The notes beneath the pieces are model-generated. The model searched no databases. It worked only from the letters and a program-made list of their open reading frames with translations, and was not told where the DNA came from. A stretch of 38,761 nucleotides of DNA from DASYQD01 sp036005845 (lineage in GTDB: Bacteria; Acidobacteriota; Thermoanaerobaculia; Multivoradales; JAIOJS01), in NCBI GenBank assembly GCA_036005845.1, contig DASYQD010000116.1, positions 1 to 38,761 on the forward strand, given 5' to 3'. The position numbers and the translations under genes were made by a program. Positions 1-10,462 of this stretch are shown here, piece by piece (position 1 is the first letter of the stretch; each line of letters begins with the position of its first letter).

Positions 1-2080
1 GCGTGCCGTCGCTGATCCAGGCCGTGGACCCGCCCAGTCCGTCGCCGACGAGGAAGTAGAGCTGGGCTCCCAGCGCGGTGAGCTCGACGGGTTGGCGGGC
101 CTCGGCAGGGAAGTCGAACAGGACGACCGTGCCCGCCGGCGTGCCATCGCTCCTCCACAGCGCGGTGGAACCGCTCGCGCCCGGCGCCAGGAAGACCAGC
201 GCGCCGAGGAACTCCTGCCATTGGAACTGGAAAGGTACCGCCATCAGCGCGCGCGTGCCCGCGATGGTGCCGTCGGTGGTCCACAGCGTCGACACGCAGC
301 CGGTGCCGGGACCGACGAAGTAGACCTTGTCGCCGGCGCGGAAGGGCTGCTGCAACGGGTCGCTGCTGCAACCGGGCGGCGGGACACCGGCGAGCGGAAC
401 GGTCGTCGCGGCGGTGCCGCCGCTGTGCCAGATCCGGCGCTCGGACCGTGACGTCGGGCTGCTGGCGCGGAAGAAGAGCTGCCCCTGCGACTCGACCAAG
501 CCGTTCGGGAAAGACCCTCGCGCCGTATCGGGCGTGAGATTGCCGAGCACCGTTACGTGCCCCTCGGCGTCGGCCGCCCACACCTCCAGCCCGTAGAAGC
601 GGTCGCGGGCCTGGAAGAGGATGCGTCCCCCGGCGGTGCCCATCTCGCGCTGCTCGAACGTCAGCTCGGTGGCGAACGGCAGCTCGGCGAAGACCGTGGT
701 GCCGGCGGCGGTCCCGTCGGTGCGCCACAACCGGAAGGGCGAGGGTTGCGGGCGCCCGAAGTAGACGGCGCCGAGCAGCGCCACCGGCTTGCCGCGCAGC
801 GAGTTGGCGAGCGCGACGGTGCCCGTCGGCGTGCCGTCGGTGCTCCACACCTCGTCGCCGCCCACTCCGCCCAGGCGAGCGAACACCACGCGGCCGCCGG
901 CGGTGGGCAGCAGCGCGACCGTCGTGTCGACGCGGCCCACGTCGGCGCCGGCCGTCAGCGGAGTGGTCGAGGCTGGAGTGCCACTGCTGGCAAACAGCTG
1001 GAACGGGCCGTCCTCGTCTCTGGCGAGGAAGACGACACGGCCGCCGGTCGTCGCCGCCACCTGCTCGGGAAGCATCTCCTCCGGAAACGGCGAGACGTTC
1101 GCCAGCTCGGTGACCCGCACCGTACCGATGGCCGTGCCGTCGCTGCGCCACAGCTCGATGCCGTGGCTGCCGTCGTCGGCGAGGAAGTAGACCGCACTGC
1201 CGATCGGCTTCAGCCACTCGGTGGCCGCGAAGGGGTCGGTCGCCGCGAAGTGGCTGACCGCGCGAGTGCCCGCGGCGGTGCCGTCGCTCACCCACAGCTC
1301 GAGGTCGCCGCCCTGCCCGGCGAGAAAGAAGACCTTGCCGCCGGCGGTGGTGAGCCGTGTCGGACGCAGTGAGTCGAAGCTCCGCAGGTGGACCGTTCCC
1401 GCCGCCGTGCCGTCGGTGACGGCGAGCACGGACTGGAAACCCTCGCTGCCGGCGAAGAGGAGCTTGTTGCCCAGGCCAGCCATGGCGCCGTTGCTCGTCT
1501 CGCCCTCCTTGACCGGCCGCGTGCCGGCGGTGGTGCCGTCGGTGCGCCACAGCACGCAGGTTTGCGACCCGAGGCAGCCGGTGAAGTACAGGACGCCGCC
1601 GACGAGCGCGTAGGTCGGCTCCTCCGGCGGCTCGTCGCCGCTGGTCAACGGCATGGGTACGTTCAGCGTGTAGATGTTGGTGAGCTGATACGTCCCGTCG
1701 GCGCTGCCGTCCGACCGCCAGATGACGGACCGCCCGTTGTCCTCGATGCACTCGAGCCAGAAGAAGACGTTGCCGGCGACGCCCAGCGGCAATCGCAGCG
1801 GACCGAAGTTGCAACTGCCGACCTGGTCCACCGGCAGCACCTGCGTCCCCAGCGGCGTGCCGTCGGTGACGGTGAGCGGTCCCTGTCCCGTCCAGAAGAA
1901 CGCCTTGTCCTGCACCGTCACGTAGTGGAAGACGGCGTTGTTCACCGGGCCGCTGGGCAGCCCGGGATAGCCGGTGTCGGGGTAGAGATCGGCGAGCAGC
2001 TCCGCGGGCTGCGCCACCGCTGCGGCGGCGACGCCGATGCCGAGTGTCAACGAGAGCGCGACGAGCTTCCAGGGGTTCAC
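1..2080 (-). CDS. Secreted ELWxxDGT-repeat protein, C-terminus cut by window edge
   Basis: A minus-strand open frame starts at GTG 2080 and runs without a stop to base 1, giving 693 codons. The start is chosen because GGAGG lies about 9 nt upstream and the product opens with a signal peptide (MNPWKLVALSLTLG then an Ala-rich stretch ending AVAQP). The body holds about 13 tandem units, roughly 45-60 residues apart, each ending in W-x-[ST]-DGT-x-x-GT (for example LWVSDGTAAGT, LWRTDGTTAGT). This is the ELWxxDGT / hyalin-like repeat, which forms beta-propeller-like or beta-helical extracellular proteins. Some units are degenerate (SSGTPAST, SGGTAATT). Function is unknown; a cell-surface or secreted structural or adhesive role is inferred. 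Any C-terminal anchoring or sorting domain lies outside the window. Confidence 0.9.
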   Translation of the reverse strand, partial: MNPWKLVALSLTLGIGVAAAAVAQPAELLADLYPDTGYPGLPSGPVNNAVFHYVTVQDKAFFWTGQGPLTVTDGTPLGTQVLPVDQVGSCNFGPLRLPLGVAGNVFFWLECIEDNGRSVIWRSDGSADGTYQLTNIYTLNVPMPLTSGDEPPEEPTYALVGGVLYFTGCLGSQTCVLWRTDGTTAGTRPVKEGETSNGAMAGLGNKLLFAGSEGFQSVLAVTDGTAAGTVHLRSFDSLRPTRLTTAGGKVFFLAGQGGDLELWVSDGTAAGTRAVSHFAATDPFAATEWLKPIGSAVYFLADDGSHGIELWRSDGTAIGTVRVTELANVSPFPEEMLPEQVAATTGGRVVFLARDEDGPFQLFASSGTPASTTPLTAGADVGRVDTTVALLPTAGGRVVFARLGGVGGDEVWSTDGTPTGTVALANSLRGKPVALLGAVYFGRPQPSPFRLWRTDGTAAGTTVFAELPFATELTFEQREMGTAGGRILFQARDRFYGLEVWAADAEGHVTVLGNLTPDTARGSFPNGLVESQGQLFFRASSPTSRSERRIWHSGGTAATTVPLAGVPPPGCSSDPLQQPFRAGDKVYFVGPGTGCVSTLWTTDGTIAGTRALMAVPFQFQWQEFLGALVFLAPGASGSTALWRSDGTPAGTVVLFDFPAEARQPVELTALGAQLYFLVGDGLGGSTAWISDGT

Positions 2081-2104
2081 GGCTGCTGCCTCCGAGATGC
2101 GAGT

Positions 2105-2123
2105 GCCCGCGAACCCCGCGGGC
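2105..2123 (-). terminator. GC hairpin just beyond the detached rpoD tail
   Basis: GCCCGCG (2105-2111), loop of 5 nt, CGCGGGC (2117-2123): a perfect 7-bp stem lying just after the TGA of the detached rpoD tail on the minus strand. It looks like the original downstream hairpin of rpoD. A degenerate version follows the intact rpoD gene around 8721-8740. No T-run follows, so its role as an intrinsic terminator is tentative. Confidence 0.4.
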
Positions 2124-2127
2124 GCGC

Positions 2128-2157
2128 TCAGTTGGTGGACGTGCTGTCGAGGAACGG
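2128..2157 (-). repeat. Detached copy of the rpoD 3' end (att-like direct repeat, left)
   Basis: Read on the minus strand this encodes PFLDSTSTN-stop in the same frame as the RpoD C-terminus. Compared with 8744-8773, bases 2130-2157 match at 27 of 28 positions; the mismatch at 2137 is in a codon third position. The stop is TGA here and TAG in the intact gene. Similarity resumes after a 3-nt gap: GGGTTCGCGGGCACTC here against GGGTTCGCGTGCGCTC there. No ORF belongs to this fragment. It has the form expected of the displaced 3' end of a gene used as an integration site. Confidence 0.85.
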
Positions 2158-2228
2158 TCCGTGGGCCCGATTAACGCTACCACGCGACGAGTGCTTGGTG
2201 AACGCGGGCGCGGTTCGCTGGTGCCGGC

Positions 2229-2912
2229 TCATGGACGACGGATCGTGTCTCCCGTCGGCCGTAGCTCTATCGAACCCGTCACCGGCTCCAAAATGTTGCT
2301 GAATTCGTTTGGGTTGCTCACGGTTCGCAAGAGCGCGAAGCCCGAGATGTCCGCGCCGGTGTACCGCTGTTCGAGGAGAGACGCACACGCCAGCAGCGTC
2401 GCACCGCGGGTGACGACGTCGTCCACGATCACGAACCGGCGGGCTGCAGTCGCCTGTGCCACCACCGCCATCGATTCGGCATGTGCCGCGGGAAGTGGCC
2501 GATCGCCCCTGGCGGCTCCAGCCGACTTGGCGACCTTGAAACGCCGCACCAAAATGGGAGCCCAGCCCGCGGCAAGCCTCGCCTCCACGAGCTTCTGGCA
2601 GATTCGCCGCGGCACCCAGAGAAAGTCGCGTGCCGTACCTCGGAGCGGAATCTCCAGACCCTCGGGAAAGGGGGCGCTGCGCGGAGCGGGTACTAGCACG
2701 GCATCGTGGAGGATGCTGAGGATCTCGGCCGGCGCTTCCTCGACGAGCCGCCGCACGGCGAGGTCGATGGCCGGCGCGCCGAGATAGATGCCGTCTGCCT
2801 TGATCGCCCTCCGTAGGCGCTGGGACGATCGATGCGGCTCCTCGTTCGCGGGGCCGTTCGGTGAGTAGGCGAGGAAGGCTCCGAAGGGAAGCCTAGAAAG
2901 CAACTTCGGCAA
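2229..2912 (-). CDS. ComF-like phosphoribosyltransferase of the defence island
   Basis: The 227-aa protein has a type I phosphoribosyltransferase fold signature: VLVPAPRS near residue 72 and the PRPP-binding loop VIVDDVVTRGAT at 161-172. It resembles the PRTase half of ComF but lacks the N-terminal zinc-finger cysteines of ComF. The start is a TTG at 2912, which lies inside the end of the upstream DprA-like gene (20-nt overlap), so translation is probably coupled; no clear ribosome-binding site is seen. It is the last gene of the hsdRMS operon. DprA/SMF-type SLOG proteins paired with PRTases have, as I recall, been proposed as nucleotide-based conflict systems. A role in making or recycling a nucleotide signal is inference. 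Confidence 0.75.
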   Translation of the reverse strand: MPKLLSRLPFGAFLAYSPNGPANEEPHRSSQRLRRAIKADGIYLGAPAIDLAVRRLVEEAPAEILSILHDAVLVPAPRSAPFPEGLEIPLRGTARDFLWVPRRICQKLVEARLAAGWAPILVRRFKVAKSAGAARGDRPLPAAHAESMAVVAQATAARRFVIVDDVVTRGATLLACASLLEQRYTGADISGFALLRTVSNPNEFSNILEPVTGSIELRPTGDTIRRP

Positions 2913-3570
2913 GCTCTGGCTCGACTCGGGGCGGCAGATCGGCGACGAGTGCCGCGACGTCGTCGAGGACCTCGGCTCCGTACTGCAGCATGAGGCCGGG
3001 CCATTGGAGCGCGGCGTTCTCCGCCAGCGAGCGCAGCAGGTAGAGCGGCCGCCCGAGGCGGATCGCCTCCCACCCTTGCGACACCGTGCCGCTGCGCTCC
3101 TGCGCGTCCACGATTACGGTGGCCTGGGACACCAGGGCCATCGTGCGGTTGCGCATCGGGAAGTTGTCCTTGCGCGGCGGCACGCCGTCGGTGAACTGCG
3201 ACAGCAGGAGGTGCTCGCGGGCGATGGTTTCCTGGAGCTCGCGGTTCTGGCGCGGGTAGAACGTCGACAGCGGGTTGCCGAGCACCGCGATCGTCCGGCC
3301 GCCGGCGGTGATGGCGGCGCGGTGCGCCGCCGTGTCGATGCCCTCGGCGAGGCCGCTCACCACGACGACTTCCGCGGCGACCAGCTCCCGCGCCAGGCGT
3401 GCCGCCCGACGCAGGCCGTCCTCGGAGGTGCTTCTCGACCCCACGACCGCGACTCGCCGCTGCTTCAAGAGGGCGACGTCACCGGCATGGAACAGCGCCG
3501 CCGGAGCGTGCTTGCGCTCGACCTCGTTGAGAGGGCCGAGGAGCTCTGCCGGGGAGGAGCTCTGTGCCAT
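2893..3570 (-). CDS. Short DprA/SMF-like (SLOG-fold) protein
   Basis: The 225-aa protein has the DprA Rossmann core: AVVGSRS at 41-47, SGLAEGIDTAAH at 72-83, AVLGNPLSTFYP at 95-106, NFPMRNR at 136-142 and SGT at 160-162. Canonical DprA loads RecA on incoming single-stranded DNA. This protein is only the core: it lacks the N-terminal SAM-like domain and the C-terminal winged helix, and the segment after SGT diverges. It sits 41 nt after hsdS and overlaps the phosphoribosyltransferase gene by 20 nt. That context points to an accessory defence or nucleotide-binding role and not to the housekeeping competence DprA. The fold assignment is firm; the function is not. Confidence 0.8.
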   Translation of the reverse strand: MAQSSSPAELLGPLNEVERKHAPAALFHAGDVALLKQRRVAVVGSRSTSEDGLRRAARLARELVAAEVVVVSGLAEGIDTAAHRAAITAGGRTIAVLGNPLSTFYPRQNRELQETIAREHLLLSQFTDGVPPRKDNFPMRNRTMALVSQATVIVDAQERSGTVSQGWEAIRLGRPLYLLRSLAENAALQWPGLMLQYGAEVLDDVAALVADLPPRVEPELAEVAF

Positions 3571-3611
3571 GGGACAGCTGCCTGCCCTAGCGTAGCGCTG
3601 GGGCTGAGAGG

Positions 3612-4754
3612 CTACAACTCCCCGCGAAGAGCCCGGTCGAGCACGGCGGGGAGGAGGGCGTCGACGGCATCAGCGGATTCGGATTGCAGGTCAATCGCCG
3701 GTTGCAGCTCTGCCACGATTCTCTGACCATCCACCTGCAGTTCAAGACTGGGCATTGGAATGACTATCGAGAGGAACTGCTCCGGCCGTGTGCGCTCCCG
3801 GCGTGCACCGACGCCACGGGTCGCGGCGCCAAGCTTGGCCCAGAACCACTCTGTTGCAACTAGTGAAGCCAAGTAGCCGGGGACCGCTTCGCCTTCGAGG
3901 CAGCGGAAGGTTCGGTACTCGGGCGACACAAACCGGCCGGCGAGGGCAGGGGGGCAAACCGCCACTGCACCTTCCCATCCCTTTACCTGACTCAACACCA
4001 ACGCGCCGTTATAGAGGCGATTGAACCGCCCGTACTTCGTCCCACCACGGTCGACCGACGCCTTGCCGAACAAGCCGCCACCGAAACTCCTCACACCTAC
4101 CTGAGGATACGAAGCCTGGGTGTCGATGGGGACTGAGTCCTCGTCAAGACGCAAGAAATCGCCCAACTGTCGAAGTCGTTCGCCGGACAGCTTGTGGTGC
4201 AGACTCACGACCAGCGCTTCCTGTTCTAGCCTGGCCAGATAGCGAAGACGTTTCGCTTCAGCCACGAAGCGCGCCACCTCCTCGACCCGCGCCACCACCC
4301 GCCGTTGCTCCGGGAGGGAAGGTAGCGAGATTTCGAGCGCCAGAAGTCGATCCTCCTGAAGTCGTACTCTGTTCGTCGTCCCCTCGCTCGCTCGCCGGCA
4401 GAGCTCGACAAACTTTCCGGTCTGAACCAGCCAGCCGAGGAACTCGGGAAGCACCCGCTGCCGATTGACATCGAAGAGCGGAAAATCGTTCGAGACCACT
4501 GCGCCATCAAGTTCTTCTGGAACGAGGCCAATGGCACCGTTGCGCGCATCAATACGAGAAAGAATCAATTGCCCTGCTCTAGCGAGAAACCGGCGCGCGC
4601 CCGACATCGTGACCCCGGCCACGCGGCGGCGCGCGACGACGCCCTTGCCCCACAAGCGAACCGTGACTTCGCTGTACTCCCTATCGGCCTCGAGAGAGAC
4701 CGCCTGGCCAGCGCGCTTCAACAGCTCCCCCAAAACCACAGTTCGAGTGCTCAT
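3612..4754 (-). CDS. hsdS: Type I restriction-modification specificity subunit HsdS
   Basis: The 380-aa protein reads DNA sequence for the HsdR2M2S complex. It has two target-recognition halves, each ending in a helical spacer. The first half contains the typical LSLPSLPEQRR-like motif (ISLPSLPEQRRVVARVEE, about residues 143-160) followed by a long helix; the second ends with IPMPSLELQVDGQRIVAEL. The start is ATG 4754 because it overlaps the hsdM stop as ATGA; an open frame extends upstream to 4904 but lies inside hsdM. Length is normal for the family (380-450 aa). The target sequence cannot be read from the protein. It shows more A/T-rich codons than the flanking chromosome, consistent with transfer. 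Confidence 0.9.
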   Translation of the reverse strand: MSTRTVVLGELLKRAGQAVSLEADREYSEVTVRLWGKGVVARRRVAGVTMSGARRFLARAGQLILSRIDARNGAIGLVPEELDGAVVSNDFPLFDVNRQRVLPEFLGWLVQTGKFVELCRRASEGTTNRVRLQEDRLLALEISLPSLPEQRRVVARVEEVARFVAEAKRLRYLARLEQEALVVSLHHKLSGERLRQLGDFLRLDEDSVPIDTQASYPQVGVRSFGGGLFGKASVDRGGTKYGRFNRLYNGALVLSQVKGWEGAVAVCPPALAGRFVSPEYRTFRCLEGEAVPGYLASLVATEWFWAKLGAATRGVGARRERTRPEQFLSIVIPMPSLELQVDGQRIVAELQPAIDLQSESADAVDALLPAVLDRALRGEL

Positions 4755-6310
4755 CTCGCGCTCGGTGCGGCGAGCAGCCCTTGAATCCGCTCGGCGATCT
4801 CCAAGATCCTCTTTTCCTTCTCCAGAATGCTCGCCACCAGCACTTCCGGCGCAAGGTGGGTGATGTCCTCCTTCGTCCGCGGATTCTTGCGGTCGAGGTT
4901 GCACCCGCTAGCCAGCAAGTCCGCTGCCGGCACCTTCCATGCGCGCTCGCTCTCCTCGCGGCTCTTCCACCACGCCAAGCAGGGCGCGAATTCCTCGTAC
5001 TGAAGCGGCTGCGTCTTCGTGTAGTTCTTTCGGCCCTCGGGGAGCGGGTGCTCGTAGTACCAGACCTCGCGCGTCGGGCCGGAGCGGTCGAAGAAGAGCA
5101 GGTTCGTCGGGATCGAGGTGTAGGGGGCGAATACGCCGTTCGGCAGCCGCACGATGGTGTGCAGGTCGAACTCCTCGAGCAACTCCTTTTTGATGCGCGC
5201 GCACACGCCGTCGCCGAATAGGGTGCCGTTCGGTACGACGACGGCGGCGCGCGCCGGCGGGAAGCCGGCCCGCGTCTGCTTACGCAGCTTGCGCATGATG
5301 AGCTGCAGGAAGAGGAGTGCTGTCTCCGCCGTCTGGCGGTCCTCGGGAAAGTTCGACTGGATGCCCTTCTCCTCCTCGCCGCCGAACGGCGGGTTGGTGA
5401 CAATGACGTCGACGCGGTCCTTCTCGCCAATCTCGGTGAGCTTGAAGCGGAGGGCGTTCTCGGGGTCGATCTGCGGAGCGTCGAGCCCGTGGAGGAGCAG
5501 GTTCATCTGGCAGAGCAGATAAGGCAGCGGCTTCGGCTCGCAGCCGAACAGGGACTTCTCCTGCAGCACCTTGCGGCCGTGCGTCGTGCGCACTTGGCCG
5601 AAGAGATGGTTGTAGGACTCGACGAGGAAGCCTCCCGTCCCGCTCGCCGGGTCGAGGACGCGCTCGCCGAGGCGCGGATCGGTGACAGCCACCATGAAGC
5701 GCACCACCGGTCGCGGGGTGTAGAACTCGCCGGCGTCGCCCGCCGCGTCGCGCATCTCGCGCAACATCGACTCGTAGAGCGAGCCCAGCGTGTGCAGCTC
5801 CTCGCTCGACGTGAAGTGGATCGTCGCCAGCTTGTTGATCACGTCGCGCAACAGGTAACCGCTCACCATGCGGTTCTGCACGCCTTTAAACACCGTGGCG
5901 ATAACGTCTCGTCGGTTGTCGCCGTTGGTGCTCGACAGGCTCTTCAGGTAGGCGAACAGTCCTCGCGCGCGCTTCCTGTCGGCGCGCTTGTACTCGTCCT
6001 GGTTGATGAACGCGATGAGGTCGGCGCCGGTGATCCCCTTGGGGTCGGCCGCCCAATCGCGCCAGCGGTACGGCGCCTCGATCGCCGGCCGGAACTTGCT
6101 GCCGGCGAGCTGCGCCTCGGTCTCGCGCTGGGTTTCGAGGTCGTCGAGGAACTTGAGGAACAAGACCCAGGTGAGCAGCGGCAATCGGTCCACGTCGCCC
6201 GAGAGCCCCTTGTCTTTGCGCATGATGTCGCGCGCCGACTTGATGGTGCTGGCGAGCGACTGCGCGGTGGTGAGCGGAGCCGCGGCCTTCTTGGGTCTTC
6301 TAAGCGGCAT
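4751..6310 (-). CDS. hsdM: Type I DNA N6-adenine methyltransferase HsdM
   Basis: The 519-aa protein is the modification subunit, which methylates adenine in the HsdS-defined site using S-adenosylmethionine. It has the N-terminal helical HsdM_N domain (about residues 15-150), GEFYTPR at 194-200, SAM-binding motif I DPASGTGGF at 220-228 and catalytic motif IV NPPF at 306-309. All key residues are intact. It starts at ATG 6310, overlapping the end of hsdR by 11 nt, and ends with an ATGA overlap into hsdS, so the three subunits are translationally coupled. The order R-M-S is a common type I arrangement. Confidence 0.95.
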   Translation of the reverse strand: MPLRRPKKAAAPLTTAQSLASTIKSARDIMRKDKGLSGDVDRLPLLTWVLFLKFLDDLETQRETEAQLAGSKFRPAIEAPYRWRDWAADPKGITGADLIAFINQDEYKRADRKRARGLFAYLKSLSSTNGDNRRDVIATVFKGVQNRMVSGYLLRDVINKLATIHFTSSEELHTLGSLYESMLREMRDAAGDAGEFYTPRPVVRFMVAVTDPRLGERVLDPASGTGGFLVESYNHLFGQVRTTHGRKVLQEKSLFGCEPKPLPYLLCQMNLLLHGLDAPQIDPENALRFKLTEIGEKDRVDVIVTNPPFGGEEEKGIQSNFPEDRQTAETALLFLQLIMRKLRKQTRAGFPPARAAVVVPNGTLFGDGVCARIKKELLEEFDLHTIVRLPNGVFAPYTSIPTNLLFFDRSGPTREVWYYEHPLPEGRKNYTKTQPLQYEEFAPCLAWWKSREESERAWKVPAADLLASGCNLDRKNPRTKEDITHLAPEVLVASILEKEKRILEIAERIQGLLAAPSAR

Positions 6311-8678
6311 AGAGGAGGTTCTGGAGCTCTGTCACGGCGTTGCGCAGGACATCGGCGCCGCCGAAGAGGTTGGCGATCTCCTGCACCGTGCCGTGCTCCG
6401 ACACCGGCGGGACCTTGAGGACGTCTGGCATCAGGAACTGCGCGGCTCCGTGCTCGGCGTACTTCTCCAGCAGTTCATCAAGGATCGCTCGCGCCTCCGG
6501 GCCGTACTTGGCGAAGAAGTCCTTGCGCTCGCTGCGCAGGCGCTGGGCGCGCTCCCGGCGCGTGCGCAGCGGCGCGTTCCAGGCGAGGTGGCAGAGGAGG
6601 TCAAAGGGGTCGGCGTCGGGCTGGCGCGCGGTGTCGGCGAGGGCCTCGAAGCTGACGCCCATCGCCTCCAGGCGCGACAGGACCTCGGCGCGCTTCTCCG
6701 GGTCCGCCCAGCGAGCGCGGAGATCCGGAGCCGACGGCACTAGCGTCCGCACCTTGTCAGCCGCATAGTCCGTGTACCGCACGACGCGGAGCTGCTTGCC
6801 GTCGGGATCGAGCTCGTAGACGAGATGCGCCGCGATCTCGACGCTGCCGTCGTCGAAGTAGTATTTCCGCCGTGGCAGGGGCTCCGGATCGATGATGACG
6901 CCGTTCTCATCAGGGTCCGGCGGCAGCGGAAACTCGAGCCCATCCTCGGGCACATCCTCGGCCACCTCCTGCGGGTGGGGATCGGTTAAGACCGCGAGCT
7001 CCTCCTCGGTGACGCGCACGGGCTCGCCGTCGAAATCCGGATCGGCGAACAGGCGCGTCGCCGAGCCCGTGTAGTCGACGATGTTGAACCACAGCTTCCC
7101 GTAGTCGTCGCGCACTCGCGTACCGCGCCCGATGATCTGCTTGAACTCGCTCATCGAGCCGACAATGCGGGCGAGGACCACGTTGCGACAGGTCGGCGCG
7201 TCTATCCCGGTGGTCAAGAGCTGAGAGGTGGTGAGGATCACCGGCGTTCTGGACTCGACGTCCTGAAAGCGACCGAGATGCCCGCGGCCGACGTCCCCTT
7301 CGTCGGCCGTCACCCGGCAGACGTAGTCGGGATGCTTCTGAACCAGGTCACGGTTGAGGTTACCAAGCGCGCGCCGCATCTCGTCGGCATGCTCCTGGTC
7401 GACGCAGAAGACGATGGTCTTGGCGAAGCGGTCATCGCGCCGCATGAAGCCAGTCAAGTGGCGGGCGATCGCCTCGGTCCGCGCGCGTAGCGCGACCAGC
7501 CGCTCGAAATCCTTGGTCTCGTATTCGTCGTCGGGGATCTCGCGGCCGTAGCGGTCGAGCTCGTCTTTGCTGGGCCGCCAGCCTGCGGCGTCCCACTCGG
7601 TGATCACCCGGTGCACGCGATAGGGCGCCAGGAAGCCGTCCTCGATCCCTTGGCGCAGGCTGTACTGATAGATGGGGTTGCCGAAGTAGAGGTAGGTGTC
7701 GCGGCTGTCCTCCCGCAACGGCGTCGCGGTCATACCAAGCTGGTAGGCAGGGTGAAAGTAGTTGAGGATCTCGCGCCAGTTTGAATCGTCGCGGGCACTG
7801 CCCCGATGGCACTCGTCGACGATGACGAGATCGAAGAAGTCGCGAGCGTACTCGCGATACACGCCCGGCCTGATGTCATCGTTCGCCAGCGCCTGATAGA
7901 TCGCGAAGTACATCTCGCGGCCCTGGTTTGCCACGCCGCTCTCGATCTTCCAGCGCGCGTCTCCGAACGGGGCGAACATTCCGTCCTTGGGCTGATCGAC
8001 CAGGATGTTGCGGTCGGCGAGGTAGAGGATGCGCGGCTTGCGATGGACGCCGGGCGCATTCCAGCCGGCGTTCCAGAGCTTCCAGCAGGTCTGGAAGGCC
8101 ACCGCCGTCTTTCCCGTGCCGGTCGCCATGGTGAGGAGCTGACGACGCCGGCCGGCGAGGATCCCTTCGACGGCGCGATTGACCGCGATCTCCTGGTAGT
8201 AGCGCTCACCTTTGCCGACCGAGTGATTCATCGGCGTCAGAAGACGGTATGCCGCTTCGTCGGAGTGGATACCTCGCCCCGCGCGATAGCGCTTCCAGAG
8301 GGCCTCCGGGGTCGGAAACTTCGTGACCGTCAGCTCATGGCCCGTGAACTTGTCGAACTCGAGGATCTCGTGACCGTTCGTCGCATACGCGAAGTGCAGG
8401 CCGAGCATCTCCGCGTACTCCTTGGCCTGCTGCATGCCCGCGCCGACCGACTTCCACTCGACCTTCGCCTCGACCACGGCGAGCGGAAAGTTGCGTTCGT
8501 AACGGAGGATGTAGTCCACCCGCTTCGGCGCCTTGCGCACGAACGACTTGCCTGCCGGAACGATGCGACCGTCGGTGATCGATCTCTGTTCCGCGATCGA
8601 GTGCGGATCCTCGTCCCATCCCGCCGCGAGGAGCCGAGGGACGACGTACTTTCTGCACGTATCCGCTTCATTCAGCAT
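6300..8678 (-). CDS. hsdR: Type I restriction endonuclease motor subunit HsdR
   Basis: The 792-aa protein translocates and cleaves unmethylated DNA. The N-terminal nuclease core shows D55 and the E70-x-K72 pair (VDYILRYE then VVEAKVEW), the PD-(D/E)xK arrangement. The SF2 motor follows: Walker A ATGTGKT at 185-191, DECH at 288-291, TATP at 317-320, then LTTSQLLTTGID and QIIGRGTRVR as motifs V-VI. Length fits the EcoEI-like HsdR group (about 800 aa). The start is ATG 8678 (MLNEADTCRKY); the same frame stays open upstream through rpoD but that part has no protein-like content. Only 65 nt separate it from the rpoD stop, so the island promoter must lie there or transcription reads through from rpoD. 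Confidence 0.93.
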   Translation of the reverse strand: MLNEADTCRKYVVPRLLAAGWDEDPHSIAEQRSITDGRIVPAGKSFVRKAPKRVDYILRYERNFPLAVVEAKVEWKSVGAGMQQAKEYAEMLGLHFAYATNGHEILEFDKFTGHELTVTKFPTPEALWKRYRAGRGIHSDEAAYRLLTPMNHSVGKGERYYQEIAVNRAVEGILAGRRRQLLTMATGTGKTAVAFQTCWKLWNAGWNAPGVHRKPRILYLADRNILVDQPKDGMFAPFGDARWKIESGVANQGREMYFAIYQALANDDIRPGVYREYARDFFDLVIVDECHRGSARDDSNWREILNYFHPAYQLGMTATPLREDSRDTYLYFGNPIYQYSLRQGIEDGFLAPYRVHRVITEWDAAGWRPSKDELDRYGREIPDDEYETKDFERLVALRARTEAIARHLTGFMRRDDRFAKTIVFCVDQEHADEMRRALGNLNRDLVQKHPDYVCRVTADEGDVGRGHLGRFQDVESRTPVILTTSQLLTTGIDAPTCRNVVLARIVGSMSEFKQIIGRGTRVRDDYGKLWFNIVDYTGSATRLFADPDFDGEPVRVTEEELAVLTDPHPQEVAEDVPEDGLEFPLPPDPDENGVIIDPEPLPRRKYYFDDGSVEIAAHLVYELDPDGKQLRVVRYTDYAADKVRTLVPSAPDLRARWADPEKRAEVLSRLEAMGVSFEALADTARQPDADPFDLLCHLAWNAPLRTRRERAQRLRSERKDFFAKYGPEARAILDELLEKYAEHGAAQFLMPDVLKVPPVSEHGTVQEIANLFGGADVLRNAVTELQNLLYAA

Positions 8679-8743
8679 GCGCTTTCGCGGATTGTACCCA
8701 CGCGCCGCGCCTGGGCGGGGAGCGCACGCGAACCCGACGAACT

Positions 8744-10458
<1,715 letters not shown>

Positions 10459-10462
<4 letters not shown>

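Noticed and set aside
120..1560. Recurring short DNA motif (gtgccgtcg...) suggesting a CRISPR or DNA repeat
   Set aside because: The motif is the codon pattern for DGT in the ELWxxDGT units on the other strand. Spacing is irregular and the sequence between copies is coding.
2128..2388. 86-codon minus-strand ORF ending in the RpoD-like tail PFLDSTSTN
   Set aside because: Only the last ten codons resemble RpoD. The rest overlaps the PRTase gene in another frame and has no protein-like features; it is the detached rpoD tail, not a gene.
2161..8743. Search for an integrase, excisionase or transposase inside the island
   Set aside because: All sizeable frames are accounted for by the five defence genes; none shows a tyrosine or serine recombinase motif.
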